A stretch of DNA of 64,000 nt from Rouxiella sp. S1S-2 (GCF_009208105.1 NZ_WFKL01000001.1:3410001-3474000); one strand, 5' to 3'. Counted from the first letter of the stretch, positions 15,560 through 25,532 are shown. Numbers and translations: made by a program. Notes: a model not told the origin generated them from the sequence alone.

Positions 15560-16954
15560 TTACGAACGCAGTGCCACAGCTTCCTCGTTTTTACACGCCG
15601 AGCGTTTGTGATGCACGATACGGCTGGTGAACAGTACGGCTAGCGTTAACAGGCCCGTAGCAATGATTTCAGGACGGTGTTGCGGGTTGAACAGCATAGC
15701 GATGAGTATTCCGATGATGAACGCCATGGTTGCCCAGGTCAATCCGGGGAATAACCACATGCGGTAACTCAGTGTTTCACCGCGTGCCTCACGTTTTTTA
15801 CGCAACACCAGATGTGAGGCAGCAATCACCAGATATACCAACAAAGCAATGGCGCCAGAACTTGCCAGCAGGAACTCAAAGACTGCTGCGGGTGCCAGAT
15901 AGTTGCAAATCACCGCAATGAATGCCGCTGCAGTCGAGGCGATGACGGCAATCCACGGCGTACCACTTCGCGTGGTGCGTGAAGCGGCGGCGGGCGCATC
16001 CTGACGGCGTGACAGCGAATATAGCATGCGTGATGCTGTGTAGAGTGCAGAGTTGAGGCAGCTACAAACAGCTACCAGCACCACCACATCGACAATTTGA
16101 CGCGCATAGGGAACATTCATCATTTCCATTGCTGTTTGATATGAACCCGATTTCATCAGCGAAGGCGTATTCCACGGCACCAGTGCAACCACGATGAAAA
16201 TAGACAGCAGATAGAACAGCGTGATACGCCAGATAACCGAGTTGGTCGCTTGTGTGATCTGTTTTTTCGGCTCACGCGATTCGGCGGCGGCGATAGTGAC
16301 AATTTCGGTGCCCATAAATGAGAACATCGTCGTCAGAATGGCCGCCAGTACCGCACTAATGCCGTTTGGCATAAAGCCCTGCGTAGCATAAAGGTTTGAA
16401 ATACCCTGTGTACTGCTTCCCGGCATGAGACCCAATATCGCCAGACTGCCCGCAATCAGGAAGGCAACAATGGCAACCACTTTCAGTAGTGCAAACCAAA
16501 ACTCAAATTCGCCGTAATTCTTCACGCTAAACAGGTTGGTCACTGTCAGGAAGGTAGTAATCGCCAGTGTGTATTCCCAGATTTCAACCTGCGGGAACCA
16601 GCCGTACAAAATCGTCCCTGCGGCGTTAGCTTCTAGCGGGATAACCAACACCCAGAACCACCAGTAAAGCCAGCCAATAGTGAAACCTGCCCAGCGCCCC
16701 AATGATTTGTCGGCGTAGGAGGAGAAGGATCCAGAATCGGGTGAGGCAATAGCCATTTCAGCCAACATGCGCATAATCAATACCACCAGTGCGCCAGCCG
16801 CGATGTAAGCCAGTAACACGGCGGGGCCCGCTTCGGCGATCGCATGGCCGGAGCCGACAAACAGTCCGGCACCAATAACACCGGCAATAGATAACATCCG
16901 TACATGACGCGGCTTTAGGCCTTGCGCCAGCACATCGGCATTCTGTGAACTCAT
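15560..16954 (-). CDS. gabP: GABA permease
   Basis: 464-residue amino-acid/polyamine/organocation permease with 12 predicted membrane segments. The N-terminus LKPRHVRMLSIAGVIGAGLF and segments such as GWLYWWFWVLVIPLEAN and VKNYGEFEFW match enterobacterial GabP closely. It imports 4-aminobutyrate with protons. It lies about 100 bp after gabT on the same strand, so the two are probably co-transcribed. No gabD is seen next to them. There is no obvious terminator for this direction before the displaced tRNA terminator. Confidence 0.93.
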   Translation of the reverse strand: MSSQNADVLAQGLKPRHVRMLSIAGVIGAGLFVGSGHAIAEAGPAVLLAYIAAGALVVLIMRMLAEMAIASPDSGSFSSYADKSLGRWAGFTIGWLYWWFWVLVIPLEANAAGTILYGWFPQVEIWEYTLAITTFLTVTNLFSVKNYGEFEFWFALLKVVAIVAFLIAGSLAILGLMPGSSTQGISNLYATQGFMPNGISAVLAAILTTMFSFMGTEIVTIAAAESREPKKQITQATNSVIWRITLFYLLSIFIVVALVPWNTPSLMKSGSYQTAMEMMNVPYARQIVDVVVLVAVCSCLNSALYTASRMLYSLSRRQDAPAAASRTTRSGTPWIAVIASTAAAFIAVICNYLAPAAVFEFLLASSGAIALLVYLVIAASHLVLRKKREARGETLSYRMWLFPGLTWATMAFIIGILIAMLFNPQHRPEIIATGLLTLAVLFTSRIVHHKRSACKNEEAVALRS

Positions 16955-17055
16955 TGTTATTCTCCAGATTGTCTCTCGGGTTAGGCACTTTACCGCCCGC
17001 CGGCGGCAGGTGAGTCGCCCAGACCGCAGTGCGGGCTGGGTAACCTGGGGGAGGC

Positions 17056-18318
17056 CTATGAATCTTGATAGGCGTTCAATATGCCGCTGAGGATGTCCAG
17101 CGCCTTGCTGAACTGCGCATCAGGAATGGTGAGCGGATAGAGGAAGCGAATCACGTTGCCCTGTGGACCGCAGGTCAACAGCAGTAAACCTCGTGCCATT
17201 GCCTGTTGTTGAATTGCCTGAGCCGTTTTCGCCTGTGAAAACTCCACGGCGACCATCGAGCCCAGCGCGCGGATATCGGTGATGGCGGAACAGTTAGCAC
17301 GCGCACTGCTCAGGAAATCGACCAACTGAGCACCGAGTCGTATGGAGCGTTCACAAAGCTGCTCTTCGGCAATAACATCAAGCACCGCATGCGCCGCCGC
17401 GATTGCCAGCGGGTTTCCGGCGTAGGTGCCGCCCAGGCCACCGGGACCCGGTGCGTCCATTATTTCTGCGCGACCACTTACCGCCGACAGCGGCATACCG
17501 CCTGCCAAACTTTTCGCCAGGGTGATTAAGTCAGGTTTGACATCGTAATGGTCCATCGCGAAGAGTTTCCCGGTACGGGCAAAGCCGGTTTGCACCTCGT
17601 CGGCAATCAGCAAAATTCCGTGTTCATCGGCCAGATTACGTAGGCGGATAAAGAACTCTGGCGGAGCAATGTGAAAGCCCCCCTCCCCCTGCACCGGCTC
17701 CAGCACAATCGCCGCCACGTCTTGCGGTGCAATATCCTGCGTGAAGATATCCTGCAGGCTGGCAAGAGCATCTTCAACGCTGATGCCGGTTACCCCATTC
17801 GGATAACGCGCATGCCACACTGATGCCGGCATCGGACCAAAGTCGCGTTTATAAGGCGCCACTTTGCCGGTCATTGCCATGGTCATGAAGGTGCGGCCGT
17901 GAAAGGCGTTGCCAAAAGTAATAATGCCGTGACGACGTGTTGCCGCGCGTGCCACTTTAACGGCATTCTCTACCGCTTCGGCACCGGTCGAAAAGAAAGC
18001 GGTTTTAGCTTTCCCGGCAATGGGCACCACACTGTTGATGCGTTCTGCCAACGCAACATAGCTCTCATAAGGCGTGACCTGAAACGCAGTATGGGTAAAT
18101 TTGTCTAACTGTTCGACAATCGCCTTAACGATGCGCGGGTGGCGATGGCCGGTGTTCAGCACCGCGATACCGCCAGCAAAATCAATCCAGCTGTTGCCCT
18201 CAACGTCATGCAGCGTGGCGTTCTCTGCCTGGTCGATATACCATTGGCAAAGATTTCCGGTGCCGCGTGGGAGTGCGTCATCTTTGCGTTGTTGCAACTG
18301 GCTGTTTTTATCTTCCAT
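17056..18318 (-). CDS. gabT: 4-aminobutyrate aminotransferase
   Basis: 420-residue class-III PLP transaminase that moves the amino group of GABA to 2-oxoglutarate, giving succinate semialdehyde and glutamate. Seen: STGAEAVENAVK (phosphate loop), NAFHGRTF (ring stacking), ADEVQTGFARTG (Asp and Gln to PLP) and the Schiff-base Lys in TLAKSLAGGMP. I take the ATG one codon inside the GTG because AAGGAAAAG has better spacing to it. It is co-oriented with gabP and divergent from a MocR-type regulator, the usual arrangement for GABA catabolism under a GabR-like activator. Succinate-semialdehyde dehydrogenase must be elsewhere. Confidence 0.93.
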   Translation of the reverse strand: MEDKNSQLQQRKDDALPRGTGNLCQWYIDQAENATLHDVEGNSWIDFAGGIAVLNTGHRHPRIVKAIVEQLDKFTHTAFQVTPYESYVALAERINSVVPIAGKAKTAFFSTGAEAVENAVKVARAATRRHGIITFGNAFHGRTFMTMAMTGKVAPYKRDFGPMPASVWHARYPNGVTGISVEDALASLQDIFTQDIAPQDVAAIVLEPVQGEGGFHIAPPEFFIRLRNLADEHGILLIADEVQTGFARTGKLFAMDHYDVKPDLITLAKSLAGGMPLSAVSGRAEIMDAPGPGGLGGTYAGNPLAIAAAHAVLDVIAEEQLCERSIRLGAQLVDFLSSARANCSAITDIRALGSMVAVEFSQAKTAQAIQQQAMARGLLLLTCGPQGNVIRFLYPLTIPDAQFSKALDILSGILNAYQDS

Positions 18319-18345
18319 CACTTTTCCTTAACAATAAGTGTCTTT

Positions 18346-18365
18346 ACAAATCACGACAAACACGC
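18346..18365. promoter_or_regulatory. 10-bp-phased direct repeat between gabT and the MocR regulator
   Basis: ACAAATCACG followed at once by ACAAACACGC: two half-sites in direct orientation exactly one helical turn apart, in the divergent promoter region. MocR/GabR regulators are known to bind direct repeats, so this is a candidate operator. Confidence 0.35.
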
Positions 18366-18427
18366 TTATTTATGCCTGTGCTAAGGTTTGTTGCCAGAGC
18401 CACTTCCCTAGAAAAGGAGGGATCCAA

Positions 18428-19951
18428 TTGCGGAGTTTGTACGCTGATCATGTATTAGAGCGTTTGAGGTGTTTGCCGGAAGGAACGTTGCAACAGCGTC
18501 TGTTGACATGTATGCAGGCTGCAATTGTTGAGGGGATATTTCCACGCGCCACGCGATTACCGGCTACGCGCGATTTGGCGCGCGAACTGTCGGTTTCTCG
18601 TAATACCGTTCTCAACGTGTATGAAAATTTGATGTCACAGGGTTACGTCACAGCACGAACCGGTAGCGGCACCTGGGTAGCCGAGACGCTGCCGGAAAGG
18701 TGTTTAAATAGCCCACGCAGTGACTGTCTCAGCCTACCGCTGGTGGCTAAAAGGGCTGCCATCTCCAAGCGCGGCGCATCGTTGCTGGGCCACGCCAATG
18801 CCTCGCCGTATCAATGGGGTGCCTTTGTGCCAGGTGCACCCGATGTCACCCAGTTTCCACATAAACTTTTTAGTCAAATTCAGGCGCGGCTTAACCGAGA
18901 ACCCGACATAGACAGGCTGATCTACAGCAGCAATGGCGGTTGTCCGCATCTGCGTCAGGCCTTGGCGGAATATCTCAACGTTGCGCGTTCGGTGCGGGCC
19001 GATGCCGACCAAATTATCATCACCGAAGGCATTCATCAGGCTGTGGATTTGGTGACCCGCGTGCTGTGCGATCCCGGCGATCTGGCATGGATTGAAGAAC
19101 CAGGCTATTGGGGAACTCGCAATCTATTGCGCATCAACGGGCTGAAAATTCAGGCAATGTCCGTGGATGAACAAGGCATTATCCCTCATTTACCGTCGCG
19201 AGCGAGTGTCCCGAAAATGGTTTTTGTTACACCGTCACATCAATATCCACTTGGCGTACATCTGAGCCTTGAACGGAGAAAACAGCTACTGGATTTGGCG
19301 CGCAAGCATAAAACCTGGCTAGTGGAAGATGATTATGACAGTGAATTTCGCTTTGCCGGTCAGCCCTTTCCTTCACTGCAAGGTTTTGAGCCGGATGCGC
19401 CGGTCATTTACATGGGCACCTTCAGTAAAACACTCTATCCGGCACTGCGCCTCGGTTATCTGGTGGTGCCAAAAGCATTAGCGCAACCTCTGCGTGTGGC
19501 AGCGGCGGAGCTATATCGAGGTGGGCATCTGCTGGTGCAGCGTGCGCTGGCAGAATTTATTCAAAAAGGGCATTACGTGGCGCATATACGCCGTATGCGC
19601 AAACTCTACAGCCAGCGACGCCGCTTTTTGGCCAGTCTGATTGAACGCTACCTCGGCGCAGATTTTATGCCGCAGGTGAATCATGAAGCGGGTTTGCATT
19701 TGGTGATAAACCTCCCTGCGAGCTGCGACGATGTGGCTGTTGCCGCTCTGGCACTTCAGCGTGGCGTTAAAGTACGGCCTTTGTCGCAATATTATATGCA
19801 TCAGCAAGAGCGACGCGGACTGCTGTTAGGTTACGCCTGCGTAGATGAACGCCAGTGCCAGGATGCGTTCGGCGTGCTTAGGGCGTGTTTGATTCAATTG
19901 GAGATCGTCGGCCGCTCGGAAAGTCTGAACTCGCGTGCCTGCGGTGAATGA
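18428..19951 (+). CDS. MocR/GabR-type regulator (GntR DNA-binding domain fused to aminotransferase)
   Basis: 507 residues from a TTG start. An upstream GTG would add 30 residues, but AAGGAGG lies 7 nt before this TTG, which decides the start. N-terminal GntR winged helix (about residues 10-75, RLPATRDLARELSVSRNTV), then an aminotransferase-like domain with EDDYDSEFRF and the PLP Lys in MGTFSKTLYPALRLGY. Such proteins sense an amino compound through PLP and activate catabolic genes. It is divergent from gabT across about 110 bp, so a GABA-responsive activator of gabT-gabP is the natural reading. Confidence 0.88.
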   Translation: MRSLYADHVLERLRCLPEGTLQQRLLTCMQAAIVEGIFPRATRLPATRDLARELSVSRNTVLNVYENLMSQGYVTARTGSGTWVAETLPERCLNSPRSDCLSLPLVAKRAAISKRGASLLGHANASPYQWGAFVPGAPDVTQFPHKLFSQIQARLNREPDIDRLIYSSNGGCPHLRQALAEYLNVARSVRADADQIIITEGIHQAVDLVTRVLCDPGDLAWIEEPGYWGTRNLLRINGLKIQAMSVDEQGIIPHLPSRASVPKMVFVTPSHQYPLGVHLSLERRKQLLDLARKHKTWLVEDDYDSEFRFAGQPFPSLQGFEPDAPVIYMGTFSKTLYPALRLGYLVVPKALAQPLRVAAAELYRGGHLLVQRALAEFIQKGHYVAHIRRMRKLYSQRRRFLASLIERYLGADFMPQVNHEAGLHLVINLPASCDDVAVAALALQRGVKVRPLSQYYMHQQERRGLLLGYACVDERQCQDAFGVLRACLIQLEIVGRSESLNSRACGE

Positions 19952-20058
19952 AGCAAATACTGCGATAGAAAATTTTCGACGTCTAACAGCACGACAACAA
20001 TCGCTATTTGCCTAAGGATGCGCCTTGCAGGCGTTGAGACGACAGTTTAGATAGCCCC

Positions 20059-20262
20059 TCACTGCCTGCGCCTCCATTCCTCTACCACATCACCCAAGGT
20101 TTTTTGAGTATCATTTTTTATCCAGGCCATAAAATCACGATCGAACCGAAAGCTCTCCCCGCATTGCTCAACCAGGAAGCGACGCACGTTCTGTGTGTTT
20201 TTATAATTTTTATCCACGATCGTCGCACGAGTAAGAACTGCACTGTGCCAGTCTAGCTCCAT
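20059..20262 (-). CDS. DUF6434-type small protein
   Basis: 67 residues: DWHSAVLTRATIVDKNYKNT and TQNVRRFLVEQCG followed by FDRDFMAWIK and TLGDVVEEW. I recognise this as the DUF6434 pattern, a small domain of unknown function found alone or attached to SAP-like domains. GAGGAG lies before the ATG. It stands alone between the MocR regulator and a GST gene. Function unknown. Confidence 0.82.
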   Translation of the reverse strand: MELDWHSAVLTRATIVDKNYKNTQNVRRFLVEQCGESFRFDRDFMAWIKNDTQKTLGDVVEEWRRRQ

Positions 20263-20373
20263 CGTTCCGGCTCCTCACTAATAAAGTTAAATTTGAGTAT
20301 AACGTGTTCCCTTGTACTTTTAGATTTGTTCGCAATACTATCAACTTAACTTTTACAGCAGGCAGGAGAGCCA

Positions 20374-20979
20374 ATGAAATTGTACGGTATGCTGGATTCA
20401 CCCTACGTTCGTCGCGTGGCCGTTTCGCTTGAACTTTATGGTGTGAAGTTTGAACATCGTCCGTTGTCGGTGTTTACTCATTTTGACGAATTCATCAAAA
20501 TCAACCCGGTCGTAAAAGCACCGACCTTAGAGCTGGAAAATGGTCAACGTTTAATGGAATCAACGCTGATTATTGACTTCTTCGAAACGCTGGCGGCGCC
20601 CGAGCATAAGCTTCTGCCACAAGGTGCAGAGAGGTTGGCCGAAGATTTACAGCTTTTAGGACTGGCGCTGGCGGCCTGCGAAAAAGCGGTGCAGTTCGTT
20701 TATGAACACAAGCTGCGGCCCGATGAAAAACAGCATCAGCCTTGGGTTGATCGCGTTACCCAGCAGCTACTGGCCGCCTGTAAAGGTTGGGATTCTGCCC
20801 TGGCGGCAAGAAAGGCATCCGAGCGCATCGACCAAGTTTCAGTGACCACCGCCGTGGTCTGGAGCTTTATCCAGTCGAAAATCCCGCAAGTGTTTGCCGA
20901 CTATGACTTCCCGCATATCGTAAAGCTCACAGAGCAAATGGAAGCACTGCCGGCGTTGCAGAAATACCCTTATCGTTAA
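20374..20979 (+). CDS. Glutathione S-transferase family protein
   Basis: 201 residues. N-terminal thioredoxin-fold GST domain (MKLYGMLDSPYVRRVAVSLE, NPVVKAPTLELE with the cis-Pro, and MESTLIIDF with the Glu-Ser glutathione-binding pair) and a C-terminal helical domain. The first-helix Ser-Pro-Tyr suggests a serine/cysteine-type bacterial GST rather than a Tyr type. Cytosolic. GCAGGAGAG precedes the ATG. It stands alone; substrate not predictable. Confidence 0.9.
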   Translation: MKLYGMLDSPYVRRVAVSLELYGVKFEHRPLSVFTHFDEFIKINPVVKAPTLELENGQRLMESTLIIDFFETLAAPEHKLLPQGAERLAEDLQLLGLALAACEKAVQFVYEHKLRPDEKQHQPWVDRVTQQLLAACKGWDSALAARKASERIDQVSVTTAVVWSFIQSKIPQVFADYDFPHIVKLTEQMEALPALQKYPYR

Positions 20980-21000
20980 TGCGTACAGCGGATGTGCAAT

Positions 21001-21301
21001 TTACACCGTAAAACCCTAGTGAGTGCCGTCTGGAAGGTCGACCTCAAGCCGAAGCTTTCCCCCTGCTGCCTCAATGTGGCGTTTCAGGGAAGAAATTCGA
21101 GGTCCCTGCCAGGCTTTGCCATGCCCGCTTCGGTGGGCTGCTTAATGCCTACAGCCAGTGCCATTTCAACCTGCGTTTTCTGCACCCGCTCACGCAGCTC
21201 ACCATGCTTAATGCTGATTATAATTTCTTCTGCGCCAGCCTGCGCTTTTGCGACAACGTCCGATTTCTCTTTCGCCAACATCTCTTCAAGTGTTTACCCA
21301 T
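21001..21301 (-). pseudogene. Decayed XRE/HigA-type antitoxin-like regulator
   Basis: The minus strand starts ATG GGT AAA CAC with an AGGAG upstream, but a base is lost after CACTT. The next frame reads EEMLAKEKSDVVAKAQ, then HGELRERVQKTQVEMALAVG and IKQPTEAGMAKPGRDL, the helix-turn-helix of a HigA-like antitoxin. Another shift follows, then ISSLKRHIEAAGGKLRLEV and DLPDGTH ending at a TAG that replaces a sense codon just before GFTV and the old stop. At least two frameshifts and one nonsense change make it non-functional. An intact toxin partner is not visible next to it. Confidence 0.8.
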
Positions 21302-21658
21302 AACAACCGCTCCTGATGAAGGTTTTTTTAGGCGTGTCATGGACCCAATGTCTGCAATTTATCGGCATAGGGTCTGGAATGGGTATTCCAGAAAAGCGCA
21401 CTCACGCGTATCGTAGAGGCAAACTCATCAAGGTTGTTGATGCAACGAGGTAAAAAATGAACGACAAGGGCGAGGTCCGAAGCGTAAAATAAAATGAAAA
21501 TGTGCGTTAGATCACGTTTTTATCTGCTACGCTCTATGCCTTATCGCGCTTTTGCCGATAAGGAAAGCACGCTAATCTGGTTGCAAAATCTTCGCAGAGT
21601 TCAGCCTCGTGGCCTGGGTTCAAATTACTGCTAATCCATTTTTCCTGGTTTTTAATTT
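21302..21658. other. Intergenic 357 bp between XRE pseudogene and sotB
   Basis: A minus-strand stretch around 21346-21455 reads LDEFASTIRVSALFWNTHSR in an open frame with no start, possibly the decayed partner of the XRE pseudogene. Nearer sotB is a perfect inverted repeat (listed separately). No intact gene. Confidence 0.4.
21539..21563. promoter_or_regulatory. Inverted repeat upstream of sotB
   Basis: CCTTATCG, 9 nt, CGATAAGG, about 95 bp before the sotB ATG. Perfect 8-bp arms and no T run, so an operator or RNA hairpin is more likely than a terminator. Confidence 0.35.
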
Positions 21659-22870
21659 ATGCAAACAACGATGTCTTCTCGCTCACAGGGTTGGTTCAGA
21701 GTACTGAGTCTGACACTGGCAGCATTTATCTTTAATACCACTGAATTTGTGCCCGTGGGTCTGTTGACGGATATTGCACAAAGCTTCTCAATGACCGCGG
21801 CACAGGCTGGCATAATGCTTACCGTGTATGCGTGGGTCGTGGGTCTGTTCTCGCTGCCGTTGATGCTGTTAACCGGTAAACTGGAACGTCGCAAGCTGCT
21901 CATCGGCCTCTTTGTGGTGTTTATTGCCAGCCATATTCTCTCCGGCTTTGCCTGGAGTTTTATGACGCTGATGATTTCGCGTGTGGGCATTGCGCTGTCA
22001 CACGCCATTTTTTGGTCGATCACCGCGTCGTTGGCGCTGCGCGTTGCCCCTCCGGGCAAAAAAGCGCAGGCGCTGGGTCTGTTGACCACCGGTACTGCGC
22101 TGGCAATGGTACTGGGATTGCCGCTGGGCCGCGTCATCGGGCAGCTTCTTGGCTGGCGCAGTACGTTCCTTATTATCGGAGCCGTTGCCCTCGTCACGCT
22201 GATCTTGCTGGCAAAACTGCTGCCGCCGCTGCCGAGCAACAACTCAGGCTCGTTAAAAAGCGTGCCAGAACTGTTTAAACGCCCGGCATTGATGCTGATG
22301 TATCTGCTGACGGTGATCGTTTTTGCCGCGCACTACACGGCGTATAGCTACATCGAACCCTTCCTGCAGAAGGTGTCGGGGATTGGTGCAAACTTCACCA
22401 CGCTGTTGCTGCTGCTATTTGGATTGGCGGGCATCGTGGGCAGCTACCTCTTTACCCGGTTGAACCACAAATTTCCGTCTGGCGTGCTTATAAGCGCCGT
22501 TGCGGTGCTGTTCCTGAGTCTGGTACTGCTGCTGCCGCTGTCGTTTAACACCAACAGCCTGGTGATATTGTCGCTATTCTGGGGCATGGCCATGACCATG
22601 ATTGGCCTGAGTCTGCAGGTTAAAGTACTGTCGATGGCATCGGACGCCACTGACGTTGCCATGTCGCTGCTGTCGGGTATCATTAATATCGCGATTGGCG
22701 GCGGTGCGCTGCTGGGGAGTCAGGTGAGTATCTACCTGAATATGTCGGACGTGGGCTTCATCGGTGGCGCCTTCGCCCTTGTAGGTCTTGGCGTTGCTAT
22801 TTACACCCTGCGCCGCTACGGCAAGCAGTTTGCCGATTCGGCAATGACCGAAGGCAGCGTCCTGCACTGA
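21659..22870 (+). CDS. sotB: Sugar efflux transporter
   Basis: 403-residue major facilitator with 12 predicted membrane helices. The N-terminus [16 protein letters not shown], the segment [14 protein letters not shown] and the [11 protein letters not shown] region match enterobacterial SotB (YdeA), which exports arabinose and related sugars or IPTG-like glycosides. It probably protects the cell from sugar-phosphate stress, which fits the pentitol genes next door. No strong Shine-Dalgarno is visible before the ATG. It is convergent with the dalR-like regulator. Confidence 0.9.
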   Translation: MQTTMSSRSQGWFRVLSLTLAAFIFNTTEFVPVGLLTDIAQSFSMTAAQAGIMLTVYAWVVGLFSLPLMLLTGKLERRKLLIGLFVVFIASHILSGFAWSFMTLMISRVGIALSHAIFWSITASLALRVAPPGKKAQALGLLTTGTALAMVLGLPLGRVIGQLLGWRSTFLIIGAVALVTLILLAKLLPPLPSNNSGSLKSVPELFKRPALMLMYLLTVIVFAAHYTAYSYIEPFLQKVSGIGANFTTLLLLLFGLAGIVGSYLFTRLNHKFPSGVLISAVAVLFLSLVLLLPLSFNTNSLVILSLFWGMAMTMIGLSLQVKVLSMASDATDVAMSLLSGIINIAIGGGALLGSQVSIYLNMSDVGFIGGAFALVGLGVAIYTLRRYGKQFADSAMTEGSVLH

Positions 22871-22888
22871 TTCATTCAGCTTTACTCG

Positions 22889-22921
22889 GGCAGTGTGGCG
22901 GTAACAATACGCCACACTGCC
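22889..22921. terminator. Stem-loop between the convergent sotB and dalR genes
   Basis: 12-bp perfect stem GGCAGTGTGGCG/CGCCACACTGCC with a 9-nt loop, 18 nt after the sotB stop. No T run follows, so it may act as a bidirectional barrier or protect the mRNA 3' end. Confidence 0.55.
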
Positions 22922-22963
22922 TAGGTACGCGGCGTTTTAGTTGCTCGTATTTCAACCGTGCCG

Positions 22964-23908
22964 TTATTCCAAAATTGCCATCGCGCTCAGTTCGTCGGTG
23001 ACCAATCCGCTAATCCAGCCGCCTTTAAGCGCCGCGCGTATCGCACGATGCTTCTCCTCCCCGCCCGCCAGAGCAATAACCGGTTTATCCGGCTTTGACA
23101 CCAAGCTTACGCTGGTCAAACGCGCGTTAAGCTCACTGTCGATTCGCTGCCCGTCCGCCCCCATAAAGTGCCCGACCATTTCTCCCACTGCGCCAGAAGC
23201 GGTGAGTTTTTCAACCTGATCCAAGGTGATAAACCCGTCCAGATGAAGCGGACAGTCGGCTGCAATAGTGCCAATGCCGGTAAAAGTAACGTCTGCCTGG
23301 CTGGCTTTTTCACTCACGGTGCGATAAATACGGTGATTACACCAGCCTTCGCGGTCCTGTTCGCTGTCGGCAAATAGCGGCGCGGGCAAAATGAAATAGC
23401 GCCCCTGCGTTTTTTCGGCCATCAGTAAAGGAACGTCGTAGCGAGTACAGGAGCCGTCGGCGGCAATCGCGCCTATAAGAGAAACACTGCTGTGCTGCGG
23501 GCAGTTAACATCGTCCAATTCATCAATCGCGGCTTTCAAGGTTCGACCCGAGCCCACGCCGATAATGGTTGGCTGCTCACGGCGAATAAACTGTGCCATC
23601 ACTTCTGCGCCGGCTACGGCAATTGCGTGCAACAATCCTGCTTTACTCATTCCCTGCGTCGGAACCACCTGACACAGGCTCAGGCCATAAATATCGCGGA
23701 GCTTTGCCTCGAGCGCCATGCAGTGACCGACCGAGTGTGAAATATGTACGCTGACCAGCCCACTTTCGATAGCACTGGCGACCAGTCTTTGTGCCACCTG
23801 CCGCGAAACGCCTAACGCTTCGGCTATCTCATGTTGCGTCTGACCACCAACGTAATACATCCATGCTGCCCGCGCGGCCTGGTCCAGTTTTTTATCATTT
23901 TTACTCAT
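22964..23908 (-). CDS. dalR: SorC/DeoR-type sugar-binding regulator (DalR-like)
   Basis: 314 residues. N-terminal HTH (QTQHEIAEALGVSRQVAQRL) and a C-terminal sugar-binding domain of the SorC family (GVGSGRTLKAAIDEL phosphosugar loop, IALAGGEEKHRAIRAALKGG). An ATG 11 codons upstream exists, but GGAGG sits 6 nt before this one, so I start here. It is divergent from the arabinitol dehydrogenase gene across 214 bp and probably controls that operon, as DalR does in Klebsiella. Inducer likely D-arabinitol. Confidence 0.85.
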   Translation of the reverse strand: MSKNDKKLDQAARAAWMYYVGGQTQHEIAEALGVSRQVAQRLVASAIESGLVSVHISHSVGHCMALEAKLRDIYGLSLCQVVPTQGMSKAGLLHAIAVAGAEVMAQFIRREQPTIIGVGSGRTLKAAIDELDDVNCPQHSSVSLIGAIAADGSCTRYDVPLLMAEKTQGRYFILPAPLFADSEQDREGWCNHRIYRTVSEKASQADVTFTGIGTIAADCPLHLDGFITLDQVEKLTASGAVGEMVGHFMGADGQRIDSELNARLTSVSLVSKPDKPVIALAGGEEKHRAIRAALKGGWISGLVTDELSAMAILE

Positions 23909-24019
23909 CGCTGACCTCCGCCTTCCCCGAATTGATGGCACATTTTATCGGTATTCATCATTTCCGGTGATGAGATTTTACTAAAAGATAACAATTTTGT
24001 GAGTTAAAGCCCATTTAAC

Positions 24020-24059
24020 GAGCAAAAGTTTATTTATGCTGAATGTCATTGAGCAAAAG
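24020..24059. promoter_or_regulatory. Direct repeats GAGCAAAAG in the dalR-dalD control region
   Basis: GAGCAAAAG at 24020-24028 and 24051-24059, 31 bp apart (about three helical turns), lying in the dalD promoter region. Candidate binding sites of the SorC-family regulator. Confidence 0.4.
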
Positions 24060-24122
24060 CCCACAGCAAGAGCTTAAGCCCTTAACGGTAACCTTAGCAT
24101 TATTACTCTCACGGAGCAGACT

Positions 24123-25520
24123 ATGAATCACTCTCAGCCCAAACAGTCCGCAGTATGGCTGCATATTGGCGCAGGATCCTTTCACCGCGCGCACCAGGCC
24201 TGGTATCTGCACCGCCTGATAAAGACGGGTGATGAGCAATGGTCGATTGCGCTTGGAAATATTCGTGACGATGCTGCCCCGCTGCTGAATACGCTTGCGG
24301 CCCAACAGGGTGAATACGTGCTTGAAACGGTAACCCCGGCCGGTGAGCGTCATTATGAAACCATTACCTCTATCAAAAAAATCATTCCGTGGGACGCTGA
24401 GCTGTCGCAGCTGATTGCCCAAGGTGAGAAGCCCGAGACGCGGGTCATCTCTTTTACCGTAACTGAAAGCGGCTACTACCTCGATAATCAGTTTAATCTT
24501 GACCAAACACATGACGATATTCGTGCCGACCTGCAGGGGGAATGCCGCACTATTTATGGCGCAATCAGCCATATCCTGCAACAGCGCCAACGCAGTAACG
24601 GCGGCCCGGTGACGCTGCTCAACTGCGATAATCTGCGCCACAACGGCAGCCGTTTCCATCAAGGTTTACTGCAGTTTCTTGCGCTGCGTCAAAAGCCCGA
24701 GCTGCTTCAGTGGATAGCCGACAATACGTCTTGCCCTAATACTATGGTCGACCGCATCACCCCGCGTCCTTCACCTGAAGTGGCCGTGCGCGTTGAGCAG
24801 CACATGGGAAAAGCTTCTCGGGCGCCGGTGATGGCCGAAGCCTTTATTCAGTGGGTGATTGAAGATAATTTTATCGCCGGGCGTCCTCGCCTTGAAAATG
24901 TTGGCGTCGAGATGGTTGAGTCGGTACTGCCTTATGAAGAGGCAAAAATTCGCATTCTCAACGCCAGCCACAGTTGCATTGCCTGGGCAGGCACGTTGAT
25001 AGGTCAGCAATACATTCATGAAAGCACGCAGACCGAGGCGATTAAAAAGATTGCCTACCGCTATGTCACCGAGGATGTGATACCCAGCCTTTCGCCAAGC
25101 CCGCTAAATCTCCAGGACTATCGTGATGTGGTGCTTGAGCGCTTCAGTAACCCCTATATTCAGGACACTAATCAGCGCGTTGCCGCCGACGGTTTCTCAA
25201 AAATTCCCGGATTCATCACCCCCACGCTGATTGAGTGTTATCAGCGCGGTGAAACACCCGAGGCCACCAGCCTGCTGCCCGCACTGTTCTTTGTATTTAT
25301 GCACAAGTGGGCGCTAGAGCAGCTACCGTATGAATATCAGGATGGCATTTTAGACCCGCAGGCCGTAAAACAGATGTTTGCGGCTAAAGACCCTGTCGCC
25401 GTTTATGCCCGCGACGGCAAACTCTTCGCAGAACTGGCTGAAAAATCCGAATTCGAGGCCCTGCTGCGCCGTTCTATTGCAGGCGTTTACGCGTGGCTTG
25501 AGTCTGTAAATGCAGGCTAA
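24123..25520 (+). CDS. dalD: D-arabinitol 4-dehydrogenase
   Basis: 465-residue long-chain mannitol dehydrogenase-family enzyme oxidising D-arabinitol to D-xylulose with NAD. Seen: [20 protein letters not shown] at the cofactor-binding start, NCDNLRHNG, and the catalytic block [20 protein letters not shown] (Lys and His). These are near identical to Klebsiella DalD as I know it. GGAG is 7 nt before the ATG. First gene of the dalD-dalK-dalT operon; 12 nt separate it from the kinase. Confidence 0.94.
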   Translation: MNHSQPKQSAVWLHIGAGSFHRAHQAWYLHRLIKTGDEQWSIALGNIRDDAAPLLNTLAAQQGEYVLETVTPAGERHYETITSIKKIIPWDAELSQLIAQGEKPETRVISFTVTESGYYLDNQFNLDQTHDDIRADLQGECRTIYGAISHILQQRQRSNGGPVTLLNCDNLRHNGSRFHQGLLQFLALRQKPELLQWIADNTSCPNTMVDRITPRPSPEVAVRVEQHMGKASRAPVMAEAFIQWVIEDNFIAGRPRLENVGVEMVESVLPYEEAKIRILNASHSCIAWAGTLIGQQYIHESTQTEAIKKIAYRYVTEDVIPSLSPSPLNLQDYRDVVLERFSNPYIQDTNQRVAADGFSKIPGFITPTLIECYQRGETPEATSLLPALFFVFMHKWALEQLPYEYQDGILDPQAVKQMFAAKDPVAVYARDGKLFAELAEKSEFEALLRRSIAGVYAWLESVNAG

Positions 25521-25532
25521 CAGGAGCAAGAC

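Noticed and set aside
20992..21303. Plus-strand frame of 103 codons after the GST gene
   Set aside because: The minus strand here reads as a decayed XRE regulator; the plus frame has no start signal or motif.
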